Origin: Synechococcus sp. CC9605
GTDB lineage: Bacteria; Cyanobacteriota; Cyanobacteriia; PCC-6307; Cyanobiaceae
Length of the DNA stretch: 64,000 nt
Assembly: GCF_000012625.1 (NCBI RefSeq)
Contig: NC_007516.1
Coordinates: 2,356,001-2,420,000, forward strand
Reading direction: 5' to 3'
Shown here: positions 30,983 through 39,220 of the stretch, piece by piece
Layout: each line of letters begins with the position of its first letter
How positions within the stretch are numbered: the first letter of the stretch is position 1
Made by a program: the position numbers and the translations under genes
The notes under the pieces: model-generated
Database searches by the model: none
What the model saw: only the letters and a program-made list of their open reading frames with translations
Told to the model about the DNA's origin: nothing

Positions 30983-31127
30983 CTGGAAAAAGCCGTCAAG
31001 GAATACAACCTAAACCTCAAAAGTGTTGCGCCCTGACGTGACATGTGCAAGTCTCTTTATGTGATATCGGAACCGCAGCAGCACGTCTGCCTCCGGGGGA
31101 TCAAACCGAACACATCATCCCTGCTGG

Positions 31128-31388
31128 ATGCAAGGTCCTGATCGCCCAATTCCGATTCGTCCTGGTCGCCTGACCCATTGGCCTGAAGGTCATGATCGTC
31201 AGCACCTGGAACGTCTGGTTCGCTATTTCACCCGCGCGCGGGTGCGATTAGACGCAGGCTTCTCAATCGGAACGCTTGATAAAGGCAATCCTGATCAGAA
31301 ACGCCGGGACAAAAAGGCCGAATGGATGGCCAAGCTCCAGGCGGAACTCCTTCATCACGAGAACTGGGATGGCACCCCACGCACGTAA
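31128..31388 (+). CDS. Hypothetical element protein, 86 aa
   Basis: A basic 86-residue protein (LTHWPEGHDRQHLERLVRYF; DKKAEWMAKLQAELLHHENW) between the integrase and the excisionase-like gene on the same strand. No domain recognised. A 32-residue ORF starting near 31043 overlaps its start but looks weaker. Position suggests a regulatory or accessory role in the element. Confidence 0.5.
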   Translation: MQGPDRPIPIRPGRLTHWPEGHDRQHLERLVRYFTRARVRLDAGFSIGTLDKGNPDQKRRDKKAEWMAKLQAELLHHENWDGTPRT

Positions 31389-31403
31389 CGGTGCGTCTGC
31401 CCC

Positions 31404-31652
31404 ATGCCTTGGCTCAAGACCCGCCCAACGGCGGAAGCTGCTGGATGCAGCGACAGAACCCTCAAGCGGAACATGGATTTCCGCGGAGGCTGCCTAAATC
31501 TCGGCGAGCACTATCGCCACGGTCCGTCCGCCAACAGCTCCTACGTCTGGAATGTTGAGCGTGTGATCGAAGCCTTGGCCCACCGTGGACTGGTGGCCGC
31601 CAAGGGCCGCGAGCTGCTCCTCAAACTCAAGGCGTCGGAGCAAAAAAATTGA
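31404..31652 (+). CDS. Excisionase-like HTH protein
   Basis: An 82-residue protein whose N-terminus (TAEAAGCSDRTLKRNMDF, then GGCLNLGEHYRHGP and SSYVWNVERVIEALAHRG) matches the winged-HTH layout of small excisionase/MerR-like proteins in cyanobacterial islands, where a 'TLKR..F..G.HYR' core is common. It likely directs excision with the integrase (inference). Its stop overlaps the next start (TTGA). Confidence 0.65.
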   Translation: MPWLKTRPTAEAAGCSDRTLKRNMDFRGGCLNLGEHYRHGPSANSSYVWNVERVIEALAHRGLVAAKGRELLLKLKASEQKN

Positions 31653-31828
31653 ACGACGCCACAATCTGCAGCGCCGGTCAGGGTCCGTGCAATGGCCCGA
31701 CTTTAGGCGAGTTCCTCCTACTGAAGGAGATTGTCAACTGCGCCAGACACCAGGCTGAGACTGACTTGGGCATGGCCGCCTGGGGCTTTTGTGCTCCAAA
31801 CCGTGCGCGAGAACGGAGGTGGCCATGA
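31649..31828 (+). CDS. Small coupled element protein, 59 aa
   Basis: TTG 31649 overlaps the excisionase-like stop (TTGA), with GGAG 8 nt upstream. Its own stop overlaps the primase start (ATGA at 31825). The product has four Cys (CSAGQGPC early, then VNCARH and GFCAPN) and an amphipathic middle (LGEFLLLKEIV). Double overlap on both sides is strong evidence for translation. Function unknown; the Cys pattern could bind metal. Confidence 0.6.
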   Translation: MNDATICSAGQGPCNGPTLGEFLLLKEIVNCARHQAETDLGMAAWGFCAPNRARERRWP

Positions 31829-33069
31829 TTCCGTTCGAGGAATTGGCGGCCAGCGGCATCGACCCCTCCACCGCCGCGCGGCTGAACTATCGCTGCACTC
31901 CCGATGGTGGTTGGGAGATCCCCTATCTCGACCCCCAGGGCCAGCCGTACACCTTTGGCGATGGTGTCCCGTTCGTTCGCCGCAAACTCAAGCCAGGGTC
32001 AGACCCGAAATACCTGACACTCTCCGGTGCGGGTAATCGCCCGTACCTTTCACCGCTGCTGCCCGCGGGATACCTGCAAGGGACCAAGCCTCTTCTCATC
32101 ACCGAGGGGGAGAAGAAGGCCGACAGCCTGACGGCGCACGGCTTTCCCACGATTGGGTTGACCGGCGTTTACGGCTGGAAAGACCGTCGCGGTGAAACGT
32201 CAGCCCCCATCCCAGAGCTGGCGGTGATCAACTGGAAACGGCCCGTCCGCATCGTTTTCGACAGCGATGTCGTGATCAAGCCCCAGGTCCTCGACGCCTT
32301 GCGAGACCTAACCGAGCACATCGTTGGCGGTTTCCACCCTGACGATCCAGGGCTCGGCGGGCACATTCCCGACGTGGTGTTTCTCCCGTCAGAACTGAAC
32401 GGGGAGAAAAACGGTGCTGACGATTTCGTCGTTCGGCATGGGGCCGATGCCTTCGCTCGACTGCTGCGCTTGGCTCGGCCAGCGGTCCAGTGGAAAAGCA
32501 AGAAGCCTGTCTTCTGGAGCCCGGAAGCCGACAACGCCCACTTCATCGCTCAGGCGTTCATCTCCGTGCTTCAAGAGCGTTACGCCATCCATCCCACGCG
32601 CGGGACACTCACGTTCAACGGCAGGCACTTGGAGGATGTGCCGGGAAAACATCCACTGCTCGGACCCCTCCACCAGCTGATGGATGAACACAACTTTCAC
32701 CGTCGTGGGCGGCGAATGATGGAGATCCTGTCCGAGGTGGAGACCTACCTCCAGCACAACGATTGGGACGGCAACCACCTGGCGGCGTTCAGCAACGGCA
32801 CGCTTGACCTAAGTACCAACATCCTTCGCCCAGGCCACGATCCAAGCGACCGCCTGACCTTCGCGTTCCCTTATCGGTGGGACCCCAAGGCGACGTGCCC
32901 ACGTTGGCTGCAGTTCATCGAGCAAACCTTCGACGACGACACCGCGAAAGTATTTCGGGCGGCTATCGGTTGGACGATCAAACCGAAAAAACAGGATGCA
33001 CCCTTTCCCTTCGAAAAAGCGTTCGACATTGCAGGGCCGAAAGGCTGCGGGAAGGGAGTGATCGGTTAA
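31825..33069 (+). pseudogene. Phage/satellite primase-helicase, N-terminal part up to an in-frame TAA
   Basis: 414 codons from ATG 31825, with a strong GGAGGTGG site upstream. The first half is a DUF3854/Toprim-like primase region (LLITEGEKKADSL, GLTGVYGWKD, IVFDSD). The second half is the D5-type region (FSNGTLDLSTN, DRLTFAFPYRW) leading into the SF3 helicase Walker A AGPKGCGKG. A TAA at 33067-33069 interrupts the frame four codons after Walker A, and homologous sequence continues in the same frame at 33070. Whole gene: 31825-34137. It would replicate the element; it is probably inactive unless the stop is read through. Confidence 0.85.
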
Positions 33070-34137
33070 GTGATCCGCGCACTCTGCGGCGGTGGGCATG
33101 GTGCCGCGACCCTGCGGCCAAAGATGATCGGCTGCCCTGACTCAATGCTGGGGCTGCATGGGAAGAAGGCTGCAATCGACTACGACTCCAGCGGAGTTGT
33201 GAACGATCCAGGCCAGTTCAACAGCATCGTTTCCAACGAGCCGGTGCAGGTCTGGCGCAAGTTCTCAAACAAAACTGATGCACGCCTCGGCGTGGTGATC
33301 TGGCGACTCTTTAATGATCTGCCTGGGGTCTCCGATTCCGGTGGCGTCGAGGGGATGCAACGGCGCATCATTACTTTCTCGATTGGGCAATCGGTCCGGC
33401 GAAAGGATCCCAACCTCAAAGAAAAGCTCTGCGAAGAGCTGCCAGGGATCCTGCAGTGGGCTTGGTCGTTATCGCGCGATGAAATCCGGAAGGCGTTTGA
33501 CGCCGCCGGTCGCATCGCCAGCATCAGCGAGGCATCCATCGAGGCGCAGCTCAATGCGAGCCCATGGCTGAAGTTCCTGATCGAGGTTTACCCCGACGGC
33601 ATCCAGGACATCGCCGCCAAAAAACTATTTGAGCGATACCAGCAGTGGTGCGCAGACGAAGGCCGCAGGGCGGTCCTGAACAACACGAACTTCGGCCTGA
33701 AGCTGAAAAAACTGACGGCTCCCAAAGGGGTGGAGGGTTCACGCCTACCAATCGTGAAACGCGAGACCAAAACCGCGAATCGATACGACATCAGTCCGAT
33801 GCGCGACTTCGATTTGGCGCTGTTCTTCGGCCTGACGGTCTCCAGTGAAGTGTTTGACCCTCCACCGGTGGAAAGTTCAACGCCAAACCATCTACCGCCG
33901 GATCCAGCGCCACCAGATGGATCTCCGGCAGGGGTGAACAGTGTGGATAGTTTTTCTCCACCGCTTCACGCGGAGAGAAATGGAGTGGGTTCAAAGAAGG
34001 GGGAGAAACCGAAGCGGAAAAACCCTTCAAACCCTCCACAACCTTCACTCCCGGGCCTGAACGCTGCCCCAATCGGGTCAACTTACGATGTCGAATCAGG
34101 CGACGACGACCCCCACTGGGGCCCCCGACCGGCCTGA
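33070..34137 (+). pseudogene. Phage/satellite primase-helicase, C-terminal part after the TAA
   Basis: Same frame as 31825-33069, separated only by the TAA. It contains the rest of the SF3 helicase: AAIDYDSSG in the Walker B region and IWRLFNDLP with a downstream QRRIITF (motif C and arginine finger). A C-terminal DNA-binding-like domain (LFERYQQWCADEG) and a Pro/Ser-rich tail follow. GTG 33070 directly after the stop could restart translation, but the product would lack Walker A and most of the primase. Confidence 0.82.
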
Positions 34138-34277
34138 CCTTCTCCCAATACAAGAGATGGTTTCGCCCCCGCAAAGTCAGATCGCCAATGAATTTCGCGG
34201 AGCAGATGATCAGGAACATGCTCCAACCCGTACTCCAAAACCCCGAGACAGTGGGCTGGCGCAGGGCTGTGAACTGA
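34088..34277 (+). pseudogene. Possible small frameshifted gene overlapping the primase end
   Basis: ATG 34088 opens a frame reading MSNQATTTPTGAPDRP. Just after, a neighbouring frame reads well (LTFSQYKRWFRPRKV, then MNFAEQMIRNMLQPVLQ and ETVGWRRAVN) and ends at TGA 34275-34277. Together they suggest one small gene broken by a 1-nt frameshift near 34135. The uninterrupted first frame runs to 34282 with poorer sequence. Tentative; no family recognised. Confidence 0.35.
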
Positions 34278-34423
34278 CCTGAGTCCGTGTTCGCTCGGGA
34301 GGCTCCCAAGAGTTGTCAAAACCGCATAAGGCTCAGAAGTAAAGCTTGTGGAGCTGGTTGATTCATTTGGCACAACAGAGACGGAAGAACTTCTATAAAG
34401 TTGTTAAGTTTTTTAACGACGCT

Positions 34424-34558
34424 ATGGACAGCAAGTTCGGCTTCTCATCTTTCGCTGAAACCTGGAATGGCCGCCTGGCAATGATGGGTTTCATCATTGG
34501 TCTTGGCACTGAGATACTCACAGGTCAAGGGATCCTTTCTCAGATCGGGATGGGGTGA
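34424..34558 (+). CDS. High-light-inducible protein (HLI), element-borne
   Basis: A compact 44-residue HLI: FAETWNGRLAMMGFIIGLG is the chlorophyll-binding helix, followed by the usual TEILTGQGILSQIG C-terminus. Longer upstream starts add unrelated residues, so ATG 34424 is chosen. It sits in AT-richer DNA and overlaps the next small gene by one base. Short phage- and island-type HLIs of this kind are common in cyanophages. Photoprotective role by family. Confidence 0.9.
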   Translation: MDSKFGFSSFAETWNGRLAMMGFIIGLGTEILTGQGILSQIGMG

Positions 34559-34707
34559 TGCCCAAAGAGGAAATTGATGTTTGGGCACCCGAAACGCGTC
34601 TTGGGTACTTCAAGCTCTTTTACTTCGGAATGCTTGTGGCAGCGATTTGCGTCGGTGGGAACACAGCACTTGGCTCCCTTTGGCCAACCATGGCTATTGG
34701 GCAATGA
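34558..34707 (+). CDS. Small membrane protein coupled to hli, 49 aa
   Basis: Its ATG overlaps the hli stop (TGATG), implying translational coupling. A polar N-terminus (PKEEIDVWAPETRLGYF) is followed by one membrane segment (YFGMLVAAICVGGNTALG). Pairing with hli suggests a thylakoid partner of the HLI protein (inference). Family not recognised. Confidence 0.6.
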   Translation: MPKEEIDVWAPETRLGYFKLFYFGMLVAAICVGGNTALGSLWPTMAIGQ

Positions 34708-34778
34708 TCCGAGAGCTGACACCTGTTTTCTGCTCAAGGTGCCGACTAGTCGTCACAAGACATCACAACAATGCCGCT

Positions 34779-34988
34779 GCTCATTTGAAACTGCTCTTGG
34801 CAACATCTAAAGCACGTGCATCCGACCTACGTTCCATACTTTGTTCGGAAGTTTCAGTCGCATGGGCCTTCCATCCAATGGTTTCTCCAATGACCATTGG
34901 GCGCTGAGTGTCAGCGTTACCATCCCGCGCCGACACAGCAAGCAACGGCCTGACTCCTCTTTTGAAGGGGAGGAGTCAGATCAGCGTT
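34779..34988 (+). repeat. Structured repeat unit U1 (long-spacer type)
   Basis: Leader box near 34779-34807; hairpin 1 CCAATGG/CCATTGG (34874-34900); hairpin 2 CTGACTCCTC/GAGGAGTCAG; ends TCAGCGTT at 34988. Like U6 it has about 45 extra nt between the hairpins, which can pair GTGTC with GACAC. Confidence 0.8.
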
Positions 34989-35028
34989 GCGTGAACAGTG
35001 GCAGGCAACGAGTCCAGGACATTGATGT

Positions 35029-35203
35029 GACTCAAAAAGTCGCTGCATACGCATCATATTGTCAGCACTTAATCCGTAGACAAAGCAATAGTCAGTATGG
35101 AGCATCCACAACCTCCAGCCAATGGTTTAACTACAGCCATTGGGCGCTGAGTTTCACTAACTTCTCTGCCAATGAGCATCGACGGGGAAGTCAGTTCAGC
35201 GTT
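35029..35203 (+). repeat. Structured repeat unit U2
   Basis: Leader box is degenerate (35029-35060). Hairpin 1 is exact (CCAATGG/CCATTGG) and is followed by GGGCGCTGA. Hairpin 2 is weak (AACTTC/GAAGTC). The unit ends TCAGCGTT at 35203. A 72-residue ORF begins 30 nt after it. Confidence 0.75.
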
Positions 35204-35232
35204 GATCAACGTCCCAGGGATCTTTATCAACA

Positions 35233-35451
35233 GTGTTGAATTCAAAAGCACTTCAACGTCTTGTGATATTGAATTACAAGAATGCCGAAGGTGAAGAGCT
35301 GGTTGGCCTAGCTCTGGAATTAGTAGAGGAATCGAACGGCGGGATTCAAGTACGAGTACTTAGGGATTCAAATATAGTTAGCTGTGTATCGGTGTTCCCC
35401 TTGAAAGAATGCAGAGTGGATGACTTGCAAGGATGTGACTGCTGCGAATAA
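35233..35451 (+). CDS. Hypothetical element protein, 72 aa
   Basis: Starts at GTG 35233, 30 nt after repeat U2. Reads as a small beta-rich protein (LVILNYKNAEGEELVGLALE; IQVRVLRDSNIVSCVSVFPL) ending in GCDCCE. Its stop directly adjoins the end of the convergent metallothionein gene. The Cys-rich tail might bind metal, but this is speculation. Function unknown. Confidence 0.6.
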   Translation: MLNSKALQRLVILNYKNAEGEELVGLALELVEESNGGIQVRVLRDSNIVSCVSVFPLKECRVDDLQGCDCCE

Positions 35452-35610
35452 TTAGCAGCAACTACAACTAGAGCAACATTGCTCATCACCGGCATGACCA
35501 TCAGCACATGGCTGAGAGCAGTAAATCTTGCCTTCTTTCTCAATGGCTTTTTCCGGATTGACGCAGCAGCCACAGGGTTCACATGCACATGGGTGGTTTG
35601 TGGTTTGCAT
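35452..35610 (-). CDS. Bacterial metallothionein (SmtA/BmtA-like)
   Basis: A 52-residue protein with 12 Cys, including CACEPCGCC near the N-terminus, IYCSQPCADGH in the middle (a zinc-finger-like loop typical of cyanobacterial SmtA) and CCSSCSCC at the end. It sequesters Zn, Cu or Cd in the cytoplasm. Cyanobacterial SmtA usually has 9 Cys, so this variant is richer. It is carried on a mobile element, convergent with a 72-residue ORF. No SmtB-type repressor is visible in the window. Confidence 0.9.
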   Translation of the reverse strand: MQTTNHPCACEPCGCCVNPEKAIEKEGKIYCSQPCADGHAGDEQCCSSCSCC

Positions 35611-35725
35611 GGCGTTGACAAAGTATTCCCACCTTTATAGATAAAAAATCAATCGACGCATCCCTCAAACATGTTTATAGCATCTTGTTTCTTCAATCAA
35701 AGAAGAACCAAAGTATTCACACAGC

Positions 35726-36028
35726 TCATATCTCTACGCCGTCATCACGATGTTCAAAGTCTACCCAATGAATACAATCAACGGGACAGATATCAATCGC
35801 CTCCTGGATTCGATCTATTGTATCGCCATCTTGTCGCACAGCACGGCAACGACCTGTTTCTGGGACCATGACAAAAGTATTAGACGCCACATGTGCACAG
35901 TAACGACAACCAATGCAATCAGACTCATCAACCCAAACTGCTTTTTCACGCAATGCTCCACCCAAAGATGGCTCTAGCCCAGTGCGAAGACCATTGCAAC
36001 TACCTGATTTAGCCGAGAAAGCTGCCAT
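35726..36028 (-). CDS. Ferredoxin, Fe4S4 type
   Basis: About 100 residues. The cluster motif CIGCRYCAHVASNTF is followed by a C-terminal CPVDCIHWV, which together fit a single-cluster Fe4S4/Fe3S4 ferredoxin of the type often linked to cyanobacterial DnaJ-ferredoxin fusions. ATG 36028 gives the natural N-terminus; an upstream in-frame ATG adds eight residues. Electron carrier by family; partner unknown. It lies next to the phycobilisome-linker gene, both on the minus strand. Confidence 0.85.
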   Translation of the reverse strand: MAAFSAKSGSCNGLRTGLEPSLGGALREKAVWVDESDCIGCRYCAHVASNTFVMVPETGRCRAVRQDGDTIDRIQEAIDICPVDCIHWVDFEHRDDGVEI

Positions 36029-36078
36029 AACTGATTTTTCCGAAATGTACATAATTCTGGTTTAACTCAATATCTCAC

Positions 36079-36825
36079 TCAAATCGTGAACATCAGACGG
36101 AAGACTAAAAGCACCAAGGAAACACTTCCAACACCTAAAACAAACAAGAAAACAAGCCAGAGTTTTAAAAGACGACCCTCAGGCTTTTCATAGATCAGAC
36201 GGGATACCGTCATTGGCCGCCTGATTTTATTGAAGGCATCTACAGAGATCATTAATCCATCACGAATCAGTCGATCACGCCAACTTTCTCCATAGCGAGG
36301 AAGTCGCTCATAGATAGGCATCTCTTCTTGAGAGCGTCCTGGCAAAATACGATTTACTTGATCGGGAATTCCATCAATTCCAAATCTCTCAAAATACTCA
36401 GGAGATCCCAATATGTCATCAACAAAAGCTGCAAATCCCTGCTCGGCAATAACAATGGACCAAGATTTCACTTCATCTTGTCCGTAAACAGGACGACCAA
36501 GGACACGGCCTATGACCTGCTCAACTAGTCGATCGTTTCCATTGCATTCGACGTAACCCCTATAAAAACGATCTGAAAGTAGTAGTCCTCTTATAAAATC
36601 TCTTACGGTGATAGAACCTGAACTAAGCTGTGATTCTAAAAATCGATCACGATCACAACTCATTGCATGAAAATATATCTGCCGATAACATCTTTCAATT
36701 ATTTCTGACGACAAATCAGGCGCTCGATCCAAACAGGGTTGACGAGAAGCTGATATTGAGTCAACTCGAGAGTTTTGACTTGATGGCTTGAATGGCAGGC
36801 GAGCCCTGGCAGAAAGAGAGGCCAA
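36079..36825 (-). CDS. Phycobilisome linker-domain protein with C-terminal membrane helix (CpcL/CpcG2-like)
   Basis: A 248-residue protein. Residues about 40-175 form a phycobilisome linker domain (IIERCYRQIYFHAM; VRDFIRGLLLSDRFYRGYVE; VEQVIGRVLGRPVYGQDEV; DDILGSPEYFERFG). The last 30 residues (LLKLWLVFLFVLGVGSVSLV...) form a membrane helix. This layout matches CpcL/CpcG2, which anchors membrane-bound phycobilisome rods to photosystem I. The specific photosystem role here is inferred. It lies in the mobile element, 51 nt upstream of the ferredoxin gene on the same strand. Confidence 0.83.
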   Translation of the reverse strand: MASLSARARLPFKPSSQNSRVDSISASRQPCLDRAPDLSSEIIERCYRQIYFHAMSCDRDRFLESQLSSGSITVRDFIRGLLLSDRFYRGYVECNGNDRLVEQVIGRVLGRPVYGQDEVKSWSIVIAEQGFAAFVDDILGSPEYFERFGIDGIPDQVNRILPGRSQEEMPIYERLPRYGESWRDRLIRDGLMISVDAFNKIRRPMTVSRLIYEKPEGRLLKLWLVFLFVLGVGSVSLVLLVFRLMFTI

Positions 36826-37030
36826 TTAATCTGAAGTGATATTGCATTATTAAAGACATCAAAAAATTACTGGCAAAAGCAATGAATACCTCTAACGAAG
36901 ATAATCAACACACCCCGCGATCACAAAAGGCATATTGTAAAGACCATTTGATACGACATTAGGTAATTTATAAAAGTCCCATGTGGCAACACTCCTCAAT
37001 GATGGGTTTGGTCATCACGACAAAAGAGCT

Positions 37031-37348
37031 ATGGCTTTAAGCGAATTCGAAATTGCGATAGGCGGGCTTACTTCTATCCCTGTAGTAGGTGGACTATTCT
37101 TTCTAGGATACAAGTCTTTTGGCGAAAGTACCTTAGATACAAGCAAACTTAAGCCCAAAAAAAAGCCAGCAGTCGCAAAGGCAACACCCACAACTGACAA
37201 AAAAAACCCTGAAGCAAAAAGCCAAAAGACAGAGAAAAATATCAATACGACTAATACTAACAAAGAAAAAACTTCTGCGGTAGAACAGCCAAATTCAGCT
37301 AAAGAGGAAACATCAATATCAAGCAAAAAGCAGCCTGAAGAGAAATGA
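37031..37348 (+). CDS. Hypothetical membrane-anchored Lys-rich protein
   Basis: From ATG 37031, about 105 residues: an N-terminal hydrophobic segment (GGLTSIPVVGGLFFLGY) and then a long Lys/Thr/Asn/Glu-rich low-complexity tail. A GTG at 36983 would add 16 residues. Composition is AT-rich. The layout suggests a membrane-anchored disordered protein; function unknown. Confidence 0.5.
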   Translation: MALSEFEIAIGGLTSIPVVGGLFFLGYKSFGESTLDTSKLKPKKKPAVAKATPTTDKKNPEAKSQKTEKNINTTNTNKEKTSAVEQPNSAKEETSISSKKQPEEK

Positions 37349-37657
37349 AAAGTGATGCCACCAAATCAAACAGACAAACTGCAAAGCAGTAGGAGATTAA
37401 TAAAGCCAAACTAGAAAACATATAGATGATATGCCCGATCAAACTAAGTCTTCTCTGCTTGAAATGAGTAGCTATTCAGGCTGTCAGTAGAAGCACAAAA
37501 ATATACGATCTACATGTCACAAAATAAACATTCAGGCGCAGTTATTGCGACCCAATGAGATCGATATTCATCCAGGGAAAGCAGCATCTTGGACATGGAT
37601 TGCTATCAAATTATTTCATGAGGAAAGCGCAGCCAACGAAGATATGATTTTAAACTA
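37349..37657. other. AT-rich intergenic region, no gene seen
   Basis: No ORF with convincing protein quality and no copy of the structured repeat. The composition is strongly AT-rich, as in the neighbouring cargo genes. Possible promoter sequence for the 37658 gene, but no clear motif is identified. Confidence 0.4.
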
Positions 37658-38026
37658 ATGGACATTCTCAATGTTCTTGTTGGCATTACCACGATTTTCT
37701 GGATTGCCACTGGAATCAAAACACACAGCGATTGGATTCAATCGATCTTTGTCAACGAGAGCAAAAAAATCCGGCAACAAACAGAAATAATTAGTGAGTT
37801 TGGCTACAGCGCACTCAACACACGCAACAAACTTGAGGCCAAGAAAGGACTGGTCTTAGCCTATTGGGACAAGCCCCTTGGAAAACAAAAAAACGAGGGA
37901 ACTCCTAAACAAATACAAAGTCCGATCATTTTTCAGCTGGTATCACTAAGCCTGATAACTTGCACTTCAATTGTATTATTAATAGCTCTGAGCAGAGGTC
38001 TTTTCTCAATACTAGGTCTGGTTTAA
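37658..38026 (+). CDS. Hypothetical two-helix membrane protein, 122 aa
   Basis: Hydrophobic segments at both ends (ILNVLVGITTIFWIATGIK; IFQLVSLSLITCTSIVLLIA) flank a charged central region (KKIRQQTEIISEFGYSALN). The reading frame is clean with an ATG start. No family recognised. It is the last gene before repeat U3. Confidence 0.55.
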   Translation: MDILNVLVGITTIFWIATGIKTHSDWIQSIFVNESKKIRQQTEIISEFGYSALNTRNKLEAKKGLVLAYWDKPLGKQKNEGTPKQIQSPIIFQLVSLSLITCTSIVLLIALSRGLFSILGLV

Positions 38027-38159
38027 TAGCACCCCAACTTTAACTTAAGTCGTAGACCTAGTAATACTTCTAATGCTCGATGACCAAAAGTCAAGGCACA
38101 TAATAATGCCTCACTTTGTCTAGAGCATTAGCCAGACATTCCGCAACATATCTGGCGTG

Positions 38160-38327
38160 CATTTGAATGCAGCTATCACCTCATCTGTACTGCACTTAGC
38201 TCATGGCTAGAGTGACAATTCCATTGGAAGTTCTGTTATACAGCACTTCCATCCAATGGAGTGATGACCATTGGGCGCTGTTCAGGGACTGACTCCTCTT
38301 CTGAACGGGGGGAGTCAGTTAAGCGTT
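38160..38327 (+). repeat. Structured repeat unit U3
   Basis: Leader box 38160-38187; CTTCCATCCAATGG paired with CCATTGGGCGCTG; hairpin 2 CTGACTCC/GGAGTCAG. The terminal box reads TTAAGCGTT (one change from TTCAGCGTT). About 213 nt follow to U4; they hold only a 19-codon hydrophobic ORF near 38417. Confidence 0.8.
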
Positions 38328-38540
38328 ACTAGCGCCTAAACATCGCAAAGTGATGTTTACCTATGCGTTCCGCTCCTGCGGTATTCATCATGTAGTCAAA
38401 GGTAGATCCTGACCCATGGTTCCTTTCGTGCTGCGAATCATTGGCCTAGTACTAATGTTAAGTAACATCATCTAAGGGACTACTCCTCAGAGCCAAAGCA
38501 AAGGTATGCATTGATAGGCATCTTTGGCAAAATTGATGAG

Positions 38541-38713
38541 ACTCATTTGATCACTGCCTCTACATCATCTGATTAGTAATCACCCACAGCAGAGGCAATG
38601 ATTTTTATGGAAGTTCTGCCGTTAGGGCTTTCCATCCAATGGCCTATCCACAGTCATTGGGGCGCTGGAGAGTAACTGGCTTCTCTTCTTCAGTGGGAAG
38701 CCAGTTCAGCGTT
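38541..38713 (+). repeat. Structured repeat unit U4 (compensatory changes)
   Basis: Leader box ACTCATTTGATCACTGCC at 38541. Hairpin 2 reads CTGGCTTC/GAAGCCAG instead of CTGACTCC/GGAGTCAG: two base pairs changed on both sides, keeping the stem. Ends TTCAGCGTT at 38713. Confidence 0.82.
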
Positions 38714-38752
38714 GTCTCACTATTGACTTCACCACGTAGAAACATAGGCAAC

Positions 38753-38870
38753 GATCATTTGGCTACTGCCATTGCCTCATCGCAACGGAACAGCATCCAT
38801 CCGCAAGCCATGCTTGTTGTGGAGCCTCAGAACCTCCATCCAATGGAGTGATGACCATTGGGCGCTGAGG
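38753..38870 (+). repeat. Structured repeat unit U5, truncated
   Basis: Leader box and hairpin 1 (CCAATGG/CCATTGGGCGCTGA) are intact, but hairpin 2 and the GCGTT end are missing; sequence diverges after GCGCTGAGGGAC. It starts only 39 nt after U4. Confidence 0.7.
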
Positions 38871-38940
38871 GACACAGCCTAAAGACACTTAGTCATCGAT
38901 TTTTTACAAAGAGTATTTGGTCGACAAAATCCAAGAGGCT

Positions 38941-39186
38941 ATGAAGCGATCGTTGAAGATTATATTTATTTTATCTCTCTACATACTTATCTGCGGTTGT
39001 GTTCTAGTTATAGCCATTCGCGAATCAACAAGACAGCCAATTGGTCTATTAGTAGTAAGTATGGCATTAACTCCAGCCATTGTAGCTATTTTTGGCGGCT
39101 TACCTGTTAATTTTCTAGAGGAAAAATTTAAAATGAAGGGTGATAATAGTTCAACCGCGAACGAGGAAACTAAAAAAGCTAACTAA
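38941..39186 (+). CDS. Small two-helix membrane protein, about 81 aa
   Basis: From ATG 38941 (AAGAGG just upstream): KRSLKIIFILSLYILICGCV is the first membrane helix and IGLLVVSMALTPAIVAIFGG the second, followed by a charged tail. TTG 38917 would add eight residues. AT-rich. Function unknown. It ends 34 nt before the convergent flavodoxin gene. Confidence 0.55.
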   Translation: MKRSLKIIFILSLYILICGCVLVIAIRESTRQPIGLLVVSMALTPAIVAIFGGLPVNFLEEKFKMKGDNSSTANEETKKAN

Positions 39187-39220
39187 GGTTCGTAATGGCA
39201 TATATTGCGCCCATTGACTT

